Shown here in pieces: positions 1-6,085 of a DNA stretch of 6,206 bases; positions within the stretch are counted from its first letter, which is position 1; every line of letters starts with the position of its first letter. This DNA is from Deltaproteobacteria bacterium (GTDB taxonomy: Bacteria > Bdellovibrionota > JACOXK01 > 2-02-FULL-40-11). Under the pieces are notes generated by a model that ran no database searches, had not been told where the DNA came from, and was given only the letters and a program-made list of their open reading frames with translations. The position numbers were made by a program, and so were the translations under genes. Location: assembly GCA_016193165.1 (NCBI GenBank), contig JACPST010000131.1, forward strand, positions 1 to 6,206, written 5' to 3'.

Positions 1-149
1 GTCCTTTGAGCAACAAAGTTTTAGAATTGGCCAATCGCGCGGGGTTGGCTGTGATTTTAGGTCTTTTAATTCTGGTTTTTTATAATGATATTAGCCGGTA
101 TTGGGCTGGGATTCTCTCCTTCCTGAAAAAAATTTCTGGAATCGCGTAA
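1..149 (+). CDS. rseP: RseP-like site-2 intramembrane zinc protease, C-terminal end only
   Basis: This is the 3' end of a gene cut by the window edge; the first full codon is at position 3 and the stop TAA is at 147-149, leaving 48 residues. The segment starts PLSNKVLELANRAGL, then has a hydrophobic helix (about residues 14-27 of the fragment) ending in FYNDISRY. The order P-[LV]-S, a helix of the type R-x-G, a transmembrane segment and a final [FY]-ND-[IF] is how RseP/RIP metalloproteases end, including E. coli RseP (recalled, not aligned). The family cleaves membrane-bound anti-sigma factors and signal-peptide remnants inside the inner membrane. About 16 residues follow the usual NDI end, slightly longer than E. 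coli RseP. The HExxH catalytic site and PDZ domains lie outside the window, so the call rests on the C-terminal signature alone. tsaB follows 7 bases later, suggesting one transcript. Confidence 0.8.
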   Translation, partial: PLSNKVLELANRAGLAVILGLLILVFYNDISRYWAGILSFLKKISGIA

Positions 150-156
150 ATTTAAA

Positions 157-870
157 ATGAAAATTCTGGCATTTGAAACATCTACATCCTTCGGCTCTCT
201 CGCGCTCTTGGATGAAAATCATATTTACGGGGAAAAGATTTTCTATTCAGAAAGAACCCACAGTGAGCGTCTTTTGCCCTTTGTCGATGAGTTGCTCGGG
301 CAACTGGCAGTTGGACTTTCCGACATTGATTGTTTTGCTGTGGCTACAGGTCCAGGTTCTTTTACAGGACTTCGAATTAGTTTAAGTACAGTCAAAGCGT
401 TTGCTCTTGCCCACAAAAAACCTGTGATCGGCATTTCAACATTAGAAGCCTTAAGTTTAAATGGCATGTTTTACCCGGGGATTGTTTGCGCGCTTTTAGA
501 CGCGGGCCGGGAAGAATTTTATGCGGCTGCCACTCTTTTCTCTCAAGGAGAGCGAATTTTTTGCGTGGAGCCTTCTTTGCTTTCTCATCAAAAACTTATT
601 GAGTCATTAAAGGAAAGCGCTTTGAAAATGAATGTTGAAAAACCGATTTTGCTTATCGGAGATATCGCCCATCAGCGCCGAAATGTATTTGAACAAGAAA
701 AAGGGACTTTTGAATGGGCTCCTCCTTCTTTATCTCTTCCTCGCGCTTCTTATGTGGGGCAATTAGCGTTAAAACTCGCTCAAAAAGGTCTTTTTCAGGA
801 TCCACAACACCTTGTCCCTAGCTATATCCGTCTTCCAAAAGCTCAAGAAAGCCTTGAAAAAAAAGAATAG
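157..870 (+). CDS. tsaB: TsaB, tRNA N6-threonylcarbamoyladenosine biosynthesis scaffold protein
   Basis: TsaB is the ASKHA-fold partner of TsaD and TsaE in the cytoplasmic complex that transfers threonylcarbamoyl to A37 of ANN-decoding tRNAs. The 237-residue length fits the family (E. coli about 231). Visible family motifs are MKILAFETST at the N terminus (residues 1-10), THSERLLP (34-41), the highly characteristic GPGSFTGLR (65-73), IGISTLEAL (91-99) and DAGREEFYAA (115-124), matching the DAR-x-x-EVY region of E. coli TsaB. TsaB has lost the metal-binding histidines of TsaD, and none are seen here. No convincing Shine-Dalgarno precedes ATG 157; the upstream bases are AT-rich and the rseP stop is 7 bases away, so translational coupling to rseP is likely (inference). 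The usual rimI neighbour is absent downstream; an exported VWA gene follows instead. Confidence 0.95.
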   Translation: MKILAFETSTSFGSLALLDENHIYGEKIFYSERTHSERLLPFVDELLGQLAVGLSDIDCFAVATGPGSFTGLRISLSTVKAFALAHKKPVIGISTLEALSLNGMFYPGIVCALLDAGREEFYAAATLFSQGERIFCVEPSLLSHQKLIESLKESALKMNVEKPILLIGDIAHQRRNVFEQEKGTFEWAPPSLSLPRASYVGQLALKLAQKGLFQDPQHLVPSYIRLPKAQESLEKKE

Positions 871-929
871 AGCAATTTTTCTTAAAGCTTCTTGTCAAAA
901 ATACGATATATTCTTAATGAGTGAACAAT

Positions 930-935
930 GGGAGG
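930..935 (+). promoter_or_regulatory. Ribosome binding site GGGAGG that selects ATG 940
   Basis: GGGAGGAG (930-937) lies just before ATG 940. An in-frame ATG also exists at 928, but the purine-rich site then falls inside its coding sequence and nothing like a Shine-Dalgarno precedes it. Starting at 940 also puts the basic residues of the signal peptide (MRK) at the very N terminus. Spacing from GGAGG to the ATG is short (4 bases). Confidence 0.7.
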
Positions 936-939
936 AGCT

Positions 940-2256
940 ATGAGAAAAATCGTTTTTATCATCTTAATGTATGCCCTATCAGCTTCAGCTGAGCGAAACG
1001 ATGTCTATGTTGAACTTATTTTAGATGCCTCCGGCTCAATGGAAGAGATGATCGGTGGCAAAACAAAGATGCAAATTGCTAAGGACGTTCTTTCAAAATA
1101 TGCCAAAAAAGTTAATCAAGACTACCATTTAGGACTGCGTGTCTATGGGAATACCAAAAGAAAAGACTGCAAAGATTCTCATTTAATTGTTCCTATTGAA
1201 AAAGGAAACAGGGACCAGATTATCTCAGAAATTAAAGAGGTGACAGCTCTTTCCATGACGCCTATTGGTTATTCACTCAAAAAAGCAGGAGAAGATTTAA
1301 ACCCTCTCAAAGATAAGGGTACCTTAGGTATTGTCCTTGTCACCGACGGCCAAGAAAGTTGTGATTTAGATCCTTGTAAAGTAGCTAATGACCTTATTAA
1401 AGAAGGATTTCAGTTTAAAATCAATGTCGTTGGATTTGATATTAAAGATAAACAAGCCCATGACCAATTGAAATGTATTGCCAACGCCACCGGCGGTACT
1501 TATGTAACTTCAGACAATGCAGATTCTCTTTATAAAATGCTCGAAAAATCTGTCGAGACTGTTGCCAAGTATGATTGGAATCTGAGAGTTGAGGCTCCAA
1601 GTTCTCATCAAAGTTACACTTTAGATGTCATTGATGAAAAAACGGGAAAAAAAGTTTTAGAACATCAATCCATTCATCGTAGTTATCTTCTGCCCGATGG
1701 AACATATACCATCAAAGTGAATACACACCCTGAATATGTAGAGAAGAATATTCTCCTCACTCAAACCAAGCAGACCCTTGTTAAAATAAAGAGCTTTGGG
1801 ACATTAGTCGTAAGAGCCCAAGAAGGGCATGAGACGATTTATATGACCGTGAAAGACGCGCAAGGACAGGTGGTGGTTGATCGTAAGCCTCGATATTTCT
1901 CAGGATATCTTTTGCCAGAGGGAATCTACACCGTTGAGCTTGGTACAAACAAAGCGGCTGTGCTGTGGACGAAGAAGGATGTTCGGATTGAACCTAATAA
2001 AACAACAGCCGTGCAGATGACTGGCTTTGGGACGTTAAGAGTTAGGGAACCTGCCTCCAAAGGGACATTGTATTTTACAGTTAAGGATGCGTTGGGAAAA
2101 GAAGTGGTTACTAAAGGCAGGATGTACTTCTCGGGCTATCTCATACCTATCGGTCAATATACGGTTGAACTCGTTACTCGTTCGGGGTCTGTTTTAGAAA
2201 CCAAAAAAGATGTCATTGTTGAAGAAAATAAACTAACCACGGTCTCCTTTAAATAG
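940..2256 (+). CDS. Exported von Willebrand factor A (VWA) domain protein with three C-terminal beta-type repeats
   Basis: The protein has 438 residues from ATG 940. A Sec signal peptide covers about residues 1-17 (MRK, hydrophobic core, ASA before E18), so the product is probably periplasmic or surface-exposed. The VWA domain spans about 20-205 with a complete metal-ion-dependent adhesion site: D29-x-S31-G-S33, T107 in the MTPIG segment, and D136 in VTDGQ. Four cysteines lie in this domain (C77, C141, C146, C179), and segments such as ESCDLDPC and CIANATGG are typical of a bacterial secreted VWA group. Residues 212-438 form three tandem repeats of about 75 residues sharing [YF]LLPxGxYT[VI]. 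VWA domains usually bind protein ligands through a divalent cation; the ligand here is unknown. It lies 69 bases after tsaB and 77 before the M3 peptidase on the same strand. In the upstream gap there is a TTGTCA (892-897) and a TATATT (907-912), but they are too close together to form a standard promoter. Annotation as a 'chelatase subunit D-like' protein would be over-reach. Confidence 0.85.
   Translation: MRKIVFIILMYALSASAERNDVYVELILDASGSMEEMIGGKTKMQIAKDVLSKYAKKVNQDYHLGLRVYGNTKRKDCKDSHLIVPIEKGNRDQIISEIKEVTALSMTPIGYSLKKAGEDLNPLKDKGTLGIVLVTDGQESCDLDPCKVANDLIKEGFQFKINVVGFDIKDKQAHDQLKCIANATGGTYVTSDNADSLYKMLEKSVETVAKYDWNLRVEAPSSHQSYTLDVIDEKTGKKVLEHQSIHRSYLLPDGTYTIKVNTHPEYVEKNILLTQTKQTLVKIKSFGTLVVRAQEGHETIYMTVKDAQGQVVVDRKPRYFSGYLLPEGIYTVELGTNKAAVLWTKKDVRIEPNKTTAVQMTGFGTLRVREPASKGTLYFTVKDALGKEVVTKGRMYFSGYLIPIGQYTVELVTRSGSVLETKKDVIVEENKLTTVSFK
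1573..2253 (+). repeat. Three tandem protein-level repeats in the VWA protein
   Basis: Residues 212-285, 286-362 and 363-438 align as three units of 74, 77 and 76 residues. Units 2 and 3 both open with FGTL, contain [IL]Y[MF]TVKDA and then FSGYL[LI]P-x-G-x-YTVEL, and end in KKDV-x[IV]E-x-NK. Unit 1 is more diverged but keeps SYLLPDGTYTI. The spacing and alternating hydrophobics suggest small beta-sandwich domains like those found as stalks in exported proteins. At the DNA level the units differ at many positions, so the duplication is old rather than recent. Confidence 0.8.
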
Positions 2257-2272
2257 TCCTTCTTTACCCCCC

Positions 2273-2301
2273 TAGATTATTTTTAAATTCCAGTATATAC
2301 A
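2273..2301 (+). promoter_or_regulatory. Weak candidate sigma70 promoter before the M3 peptidase gene
   Basis: TAGATT (2273-2278) and TATACA (2296-2301) are separated by 17 bases, in the 77-base gap between the VWA gene and the M3 gene. The -35 element matches TTGACA poorly (3 of 6). The -10 matches TATAAT at 4 of 6, and the surrounding TATATACATATG run allows other registers. It may serve the M3 gene, or the gene may simply be read from upstream. Confidence 0.3.
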
Positions 2302-2321
2302 TATGCCCTCATTTACGTTTG

Positions 2322-2327
2322 AGGAGG
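2322..2327 (+). promoter_or_regulatory. Ribosome binding site AGGAGG that sets the M3 peptidase start
   Basis: A perfect AGGAGG sits 6 bases before ATG 2334. An in-frame TTG at 2319 would place this site inside the coding sequence and add five residues (MRRQV) before the natural signal peptide MKKF. The ATG at 2334 is therefore the supported start. Confidence 0.85.
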
Positions 2328-2333
2328 CAAGTT

Positions 2334-4787
2334 ATGAAGAAGTTCAGTTTAGTCCTTATCCTAGGCACCTTTCTAACCACGTTTGTTTGGGCGCAAAATG
2401 AACCGTTAAAACTCATTCGCTATGATTATCGCGAAGGAAAATTTAATGAGGCAGGAGATCTCATTGAAAAAGGAGAAATTTCTGAGCTGATTGAAAAAGC
2501 TTTCGCAGAAGCCAAAACTGCTTTAGATGAAATTGCTCGCCTGCCGCATGAAACTCGAAATTTTAAAAATACCGTTGAAGCCATGGAACACGTGGTAACT
2601 AAATTAACCCGCATGATTGATCCCATCCTTTTTATGAAAGATGTTTCGACAAATCCTGTTTTAAGAAAAGAAGCCGCGCTCTATGATAGAAAAGTTCGAG
2701 AATTTTCGATTGAGGTAAGCTTGAGAAAAGATTTGTACGAAGCCTTTGAAGCCTTTCGCAAAAATATGGGAAATGATTTTTCAAGCTTAGATGTTGTTGA
2801 ACGAAGACTTCTGGAACTCATGGCCAAAGATTTTCGTCAAAGCGGAGTTTGGCTGGAAGGAAAAAAGTTTGAACATCTCAAAGCTCTTAAAAAAGAATTG
2901 GCAGGATTGGAAACTGAATATCACCAGAACTTAAATGAAAACAAAGATGTGGTGTTATTTACCGAAGAAGAATTAGAAGGAGTGCCTGAGTGGCTTCGAA
3001 AGGATTTGAAGCAAGAAGAAGGGGGGCATTATGTTGTTCCAGTAAAGGCAGACACTTATGTTCCCATTATGGAAAATGCGATTCGTTCGGAAACCAGAAG
3101 GCGGATGTATATGGGCTGGGTGAGTCGTGAGGCTTCCAGAAATACGCATCTTTTGGAGCGAGCCATTGAAATTCGAACAGAGCTGGCGCATCTTTTGGGA
3201 TACCCTACATGGGTAGATTATCGGACAGATGGTCGGATGGCCGAGAATGCGGAAAGAGTAAGAGTTTTTCTGGAGTCGTTAAAAGAAAAATTAGCCCAAA
3301 AAGCTCAAGAAGATCTCAAGTCCCTTTTAGATTTAAAGAGAGAAACAGATCCAACTGCAATGTCGATTGAAATGTGGGAAAAAGAGTATTATGCCAATCA
3401 GCTTAAAAAACGTCTTTTTTCTTTTGATCCGGAAGAAGTGCGTGAATATTTTCCCGCTCAAAGAGTGATGGATGGGACATTTCAAATTTATTCTAAACTT
3501 TTTGGTGTGACGTTTCGCGAAGTTGAAAAGGCGGATGTGTGGGTTGAGGGAGTAAAACTCTTTGATGTTTTGGATACAAATACCGGAGAGCATTTAGGAT
3601 ATTTTTTTGCAGACTTATTTCCCAGGGATGGAAAGTATGACCACTTTGCGGCTTTTGGTTTGATTCAAGCAGGCGCAACTCCTGATGGGGGATATCAGCG
3701 TCCTATTGCCTCCATTGTAGCTAATTTTAATCGTCCTTCCGCGGATCGTCCGTCTCTTTTGAGTCATTCAGAAGTAGAAACTTTTTTCCATGAATTTGGC
3801 CATATTATGAATGATATGCTGACGCGTGCCCGATATGCCTCTTGCTCTGGAAATGCCGTAGCCTGGGATTTTGTGGAAGCCCCTTCTCAAATGCTTGAAA
3901 ACTGGGTTTGGACTCCGGAAGTTTTAGATATCTTGTCGGGTCATTACAAAGATGAATCTAGAAAATTACCTGAAAATTTAAGACGAGGACTTTTAGCTTC
4001 TGCTCAATTTAATACAGGGGTGACCTATTCTCGTCAGATTTTTTACGCGACCTTAGATTACATTCTTCACACCGCTTCTCCCAAAGATATCTTGGCTTTA
4101 GCATCTCGCTTGACAAAAGAATTGACTGGCATTGCTTTGCCTGCGGGGGGTGAGCGGTTCCTGGCTTCTTTTGGACATCTGATGGGAGGCTATGATGGCG
4201 GATATTATGGGTATCTCTTTTCGGAGGTGAATGCTCAGGCGATGTGGGAAGTTTTTGAGAGAGAGGGAATTTTTAATGAAGGAACGGGGATGCGTTATCG
4301 CAGAGCTGTCCCAGAACATGGTGGAGATCGTCCTGCTTTAGAATCTGTGAGAGAAGTCATCGGCCGTGATCCCACGCCGGATGCCTTTTTTAGAAAAATA
4401 GGAATTAGTGGACAAACGGCTGCGCTTCCTCTTAGGAGAGCTGCTTTAGATGGAACACTTCTGAAATTGGAAGCCCGATTTGGTTTAAAAGAAGGGGCTG
4501 AAAAAGCTCCTGTTTTTTCCGATGAGGAGCTTTTAAGACTCAGTGAGGCGATTGCTCGTGAATATGTAGATTGGGTGGCTCAAAACAGAGAACGAAAGGA
4601 TTTTACGTATAGAAGAGCTTTTCGTAAAAGTACAAAAATAGCAGGATGTTCAGAACGGCTGACAGATGCTATTTTAACCCAAGACCTTTTAGGACATCTC
4701 AGAGGAGTTCCCAAAAGAAAAATTCTTTCTGTGGCTCGTGTTTATGAAATCCTTTTTCACGAATTTAAGCAAACCCTGCGCCGCTAA
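2334..4787 (+). CDS. Exported M3-family (thimet oligopeptidase/neurolysin-like) zinc metallopeptidase with C-terminal extension
   Basis: The protein has 817 residues from ATG 2334. Residues 1-20 are a clear Sec signal peptide (MKK, hydrophobic core, VWA before Q21) with no lipobox cysteine, so it probably acts in the periplasm or outside the cell. The catalytic motif HEFGH is at 486-490 (zinc ligands H486 and H490, catalytic E487), and E515 in DFVEAPSQMLENW lies exactly 25 residues after the second histidine, as the third zinc ligand does in neurolysin. The glycine/tyrosine loop HLMGGYDGGYYGYL (615-628) carries the equivalents of the substrate-positioning histidine and tyrosines, so the enzyme looks active. 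M3 enzymes cut short peptides, not folded proteins. The M3 domain ends near residue 693 after a segment GRDPTPDAFF. Residues 694-817 are an additional, mostly helical, basic-ended region that I do not recognise. Most bacterial M3 enzymes known to me (PrlC/OpdA, PepF) are cytoplasmic, so the signal peptide is notable. The overall motif set is closer to the M3A thimet oligopeptidase type than to PepF. Confidence 0.93.
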   Translation: MKKFSLVLILGTFLTTFVWAQNEPLKLIRYDYREGKFNEAGDLIEKGEISELIEKAFAEAKTALDEIARLPHETRNFKNTVEAMEHVVTKLTRMIDPILFMKDVSTNPVLRKEAALYDRKVREFSIEVSLRKDLYEAFEAFRKNMGNDFSSLDVVERRLLELMAKDFRQSGVWLEGKKFEHLKALKKELAGLETEYHQNLNENKDVVLFTEEELEGVPEWLRKDLKQEEGGHYVVPVKADTYVPIMENAIRSETRRRMYMGWVSREASRNTHLLERAIEIRTELAHLLGYPTWVDYRTDGRMAENAERVRVFLESLKEKLAQKAQEDLKSLLDLKRETDPTAMSIEMWEKEYYANQLKKRLFSFDPEEVREYFPAQRVMDGTFQIYSKLFGVTFREVEKADVWVEGVKLFDVLDTNTGEHLGYFFADLFPRDGKYDHFAAFGLIQAGATPDGGYQRPIASIVANFNRPSADRPSLLSHSEVETFFHEFGHIMNDMLTRARYASCSGNAVAWDFVEAPSQMLENWVWTPEVLDILSGHYKDESRKLPENLRRGLLASAQFNTGVTYSRQIFYATLDYILHTASPKDILALASRLTKELTGIALPAGGERFLASFGHLMGGYDGGYYGYLFSEVNAQAMWEVFEREGIFNEGTGMRYRRAVPEHGGDRPALESVREVIGRDPTPDAFFRKIGISGQTAALPLRRAALDGTLLKLEARFGLKEGAEKAPVFSDEELLRLSEAIAREYVDWVAQNRERKDFTYRRAFRKSTKIAGCSERLTDAILTQDLLGHLRGVPKRKILSVARVYEILFHEFKQTLRR

Positions 4788-4802
4788 AGTTTTTGCACTT
4801 GA

Positions 4803-4831
4803 TTGACTCTAGAGAAAACTAGCGGTATACT
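4803..4831 (+). promoter_or_regulatory. Strong sigma70-type promoter for the coiled-coil protein gene
   Basis: TTGACT (4803-4808) and TATACT (4826-4831) are separated by exactly 17 bases, each differing from consensus at one position. Transcription would begin near 4838, giving an untranslated leader of about 36 bases that contains GAGGTG (4862-4867), 7 bases before ATG 4875. An 8-base perfect palindrome CTCTAGAG (4807-4814) overlaps the end of the -35 element and the spacer, a position where a repressor could act (inference). Confidence 0.75.
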
Positions 4832-4874
4832 GTTTTTACTTTCCCCGAAAAGCTAAAGTGCGAGGTGTCGTAAG

Positions 4875-5420
4875 ATGAAAAAATTAGTTCTTTGGGCATT
4901 GTTCCCATTATTTCTGTTTTCTGCCATGGGTAGGACAGAGTCTTTACGTAATTATCAAGAAGATATTCAGCGTATCTTTTTGAGAGAAGCGGCCAGCAAA
5001 AGTCAGTTTATACAAGCCGTTCAAACAGCAAGGCTTTTGGGCTACTTAGAATTTATGGAACCTGAAGCTTTTTCAAAGTTTTCTCAGTGTATGAATAAAG
5101 AAAAAAACTGGGATGTGCTTTCTGCCAAAACCCGGGAACATCTTTTAAATAGTTGCCGTACTCAGGGACGGATGGTGAGTGGATCTCCAGGTCCGCTTTT
5201 TGCTCCCGGAGTCGTCAGCCCTGCCGCCAGTCAAAAACAAGAACAAGAGTTGACTTTCATTAAACGAGAGCTTTCCGACATTCGGGAGATGGTTGAAAAG
5301 CTTTCTCAGGACGTGAGGCAAAATCAAGAAAAGGTGACAGAAGCATTAAGCCAGATCTCTCGCACGCCTTCTCAAATCGCTCCTCCCTCAGCTCCAGAAC
5401 AAGCTCAACCTTTGTACTAG
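4875..5420 (+). CDS. Unrecognised small exported protein with coiled coil
   Basis: I do not recognise this 181-residue protein. Residues 1 to about 19 form a signal peptide (MKK, then a hydrophobic stretch rich in L, F, W and P, ending SAMG). If cleaved, the mature protein is periplasmic or secreted; an uncleaved inner-membrane anchor is also possible. A helical region (about 22-97) contains the only two cysteines, C72 and C94, which could form a disulfide. A Gly/Pro/Ser-rich linker follows (about 101-119). Residues 126-161 have a regular heptad pattern with hydrophobic residues at L126, I129, L133, I136, V140, L143, V147, V154, A157 and I161, broken only by Q150, so a coiled coil of about five heptads is likely and the protein may oligomerise. 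The tail (163-181) is rich in Pro, Gln and Ala. GAGGTG 7 bases before the ATG supports this start. It follows the M3 peptidase gene by 87 bases but has its own strong promoter. No function can be assigned. Confidence 0.8.
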   Translation: MKKLVLWALFPLFLFSAMGRTESLRNYQEDIQRIFLREAASKSQFIQAVQTARLLGYLEFMEPEAFSKFSQCMNKEKNWDVLSAKTREHLLNSCRTQGRMVSGSPGPLFAPGVVSPAASQKQEQELTFIKRELSDIREMVEKLSQDVRQNQEKVTEALSQISRTPSQIAPPSAPEQAQPLY

Positions 5421-5440
5421 ATCCCCGCGTTCGCGGAGAT
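5421..5440. repeat. Short GC-rich palindrome of the dispersed intergenic repeat type
   Basis: ATCCCCGCGTTCGCGGAGAT is an imperfect inverted repeat: eight pairs plus one C/A mismatch around a GTTC loop, followed by GACAG. It fills most of the 27-base gap between two convergent genes and is far more GC-rich than its surroundings. Sequences of the form ATCCCCGCG-loop-CGCGGGGATGAC occur as scattered intergenic repeats in many proteobacterial genomes (recalled). The single mismatch suggests a decayed copy. It has no run of T after it on either strand, so it is not a standard intrinsic terminator, although it could still form a stem at the end of both transcripts. Confidence 0.5.
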
Positions 5441-5447
5441 GACAGAG

Positions 5448-6002
5448 TTAATAATCGATTCCTTTTTGAGCTAAGAATCCTTTCTGAAAGGGATGTTTGA
5501 TTTCTTTCATCTCTGTGCAAAGGTCAGAAGCCTCGATCACTTTGGGATGGGCATCCCGGCCGGTGAGCACCAAGTGGGTTTTTTCTGCTTTGTGTTGGAC
5601 GAGATCCAGGACATCTTCTGGCTTTAGAAGTCCTACACTGACAGCAACATTGATTTCATCTAGAATCACAAGATCATATTTTCCAGATTGAACGCACTCT
5701 TTGGAAATTTTTAGAGCTTCTTCGACTGCTTTTTTGTGTTCTACTTCTGGAAGTTTATCATTCATGATTTTGTAAAATCCTTTTCCAAGTTTTTTCAATT
5801 CTACATTCGGTGAAAGAAGTTTTACGCCTCTTTCTTCCCCGTATGCCCAGCTTCCTTTAATGAATTGAAGGATCACAACTTTCCACTCATATCCACACGC
5901 GCGTACGGCCATGCCGAGAGCTGCGGTTGTTTTTCCTTTTCCATTGCCCGTGTAGACAATCACAAGGCTCTTTTTGTTTGCTTGAAATTTTTTTTGATCC
6001 AT
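5448..6002 (-). CDS. cobO: Cob(I)alamin (corrinoid) adenosyltransferase, CobO/BtuR type
   Basis: The enzyme transfers the 5'-deoxyadenosyl group of ATP to the cobalt of reduced corrinoids, making adenosylcobalamin or its precursor in the cytoplasm. The 184-residue length matches the family. The P-loop TGNGKGKTTAA is at residues 18-28, in the direct-order form typical of CobO/BtuR, and the Walker B-like strand VILDE is at 112-116. Other family segments are VVILQFIKGSW (42-52), LTGRDAHP (146-153) and the C-terminal KGIDY. The sequence corresponds to E. coli BtuR along its length by recall. No other cobalamin gene is in the window, so salvage of imported corrinoid is as plausible as synthesis. 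There is no Shine-Dalgarno before the ATG at 6002; a -10-like element lies only 7 bases upstream, so the message may be leaderless. No cobalamin riboswitch fits in the short upstream region. The gene is convergent with the coiled-coil gene and divergent from the lysine-rich gene. Confidence 0.95.
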   Translation of the reverse strand: MDQKKFQANKKSLVIVYTGNGKGKTTAALGMAVRACGYEWKVVILQFIKGSWAYGEERGVKLLSPNVELKKLGKGFYKIMNDKLPEVEHKKAVEEALKISKECVQSGKYDLVILDEINVAVSVGLLKPEDVLDLVQHKAEKTHLVLTGRDAHPKVIEASDLCTEMKEIKHPFQKGFLAQKGIDY

Positions 6003-6009
6003 TTTTGAT

Positions 6010-6015
6010 ATTCTA
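6010..6015 (-). promoter_or_regulatory. Candidate -10 element of cobO
   Basis: On the minus strand TAGAAT (6015 down to 6010) differs from TATAAT at one base. Seven bases separate it from the ATG of cobO, the normal distance from a -10 element to the transcription start. No good -35 is seen 16-18 bases upstream, only A/T tracts that could act as an UP-like element. Confidence 0.4.
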
Positions 6016-6021
6016 CACCAG

Positions 6022-6085
6022 AAATTTTTTAAAAAAACTAAAATTTTTAAGAAATTTTTATTTTTTTCTTTGGATTTTAAAAAAA
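6022..6085. other. A/T-tract region between divergent genes
   Basis: This stretch is almost entirely A and T, with runs centred near 6026 (A3T6), 6034 (A7), 6044 (A4T5), 6055 (A3T5), 6064 (T7) and 6081 (T4A7). Most steps are 8-12 bases, roughly one helical turn, so intrinsic bending is plausible. It lies upstream of both the cobO -10 and the promoter of the lysine-rich gene and could act as an UP element or a site for a nucleoid protein (inference). Confidence 0.45.

Noticed and set aside
892..920. Possible promoter TTGTCA with TATATT or TAATGA before the VWA gene
   Set aside because: TATATT is only 9 bases from TTGTCA, and the hexamer at correct spacing (TAATGA) barely matches consensus, so no register gives a convincing promoter.
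928..939. ATG at 928 as start of the VWA protein
   Set aside because: No ribosome site precedes it, and GGGAGGAG lies between it and the ATG at 940.
2319..2333. TTG start at 2319 for the M3 peptidase
   Set aside because: The AGGAGG ribosome site would lie inside the coding sequence; ATG 2334 has ideal spacing and begins a normal signal peptide.
2426..4319. Minus-strand open frames of 60-86 codons opposite the M3 gene
   Set aside because: They lie wholly within a well-supported coding region, have low-complexity unrecognisable products and no ribosome sites, so they are shadows.
5421..5447. Intrinsic terminator at the convergent junction
   Set aside because: The stem is short, carries a mismatch and lacks a T run on either strand; a dispersed repeat explains it better.
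5260..5520. Minus-strand open frame across the 3' ends of the coiled-coil gene and cobO
   Set aside because: It overlaps two supported genes and the palindrome, and its product is composition-biased and resembles nothing.
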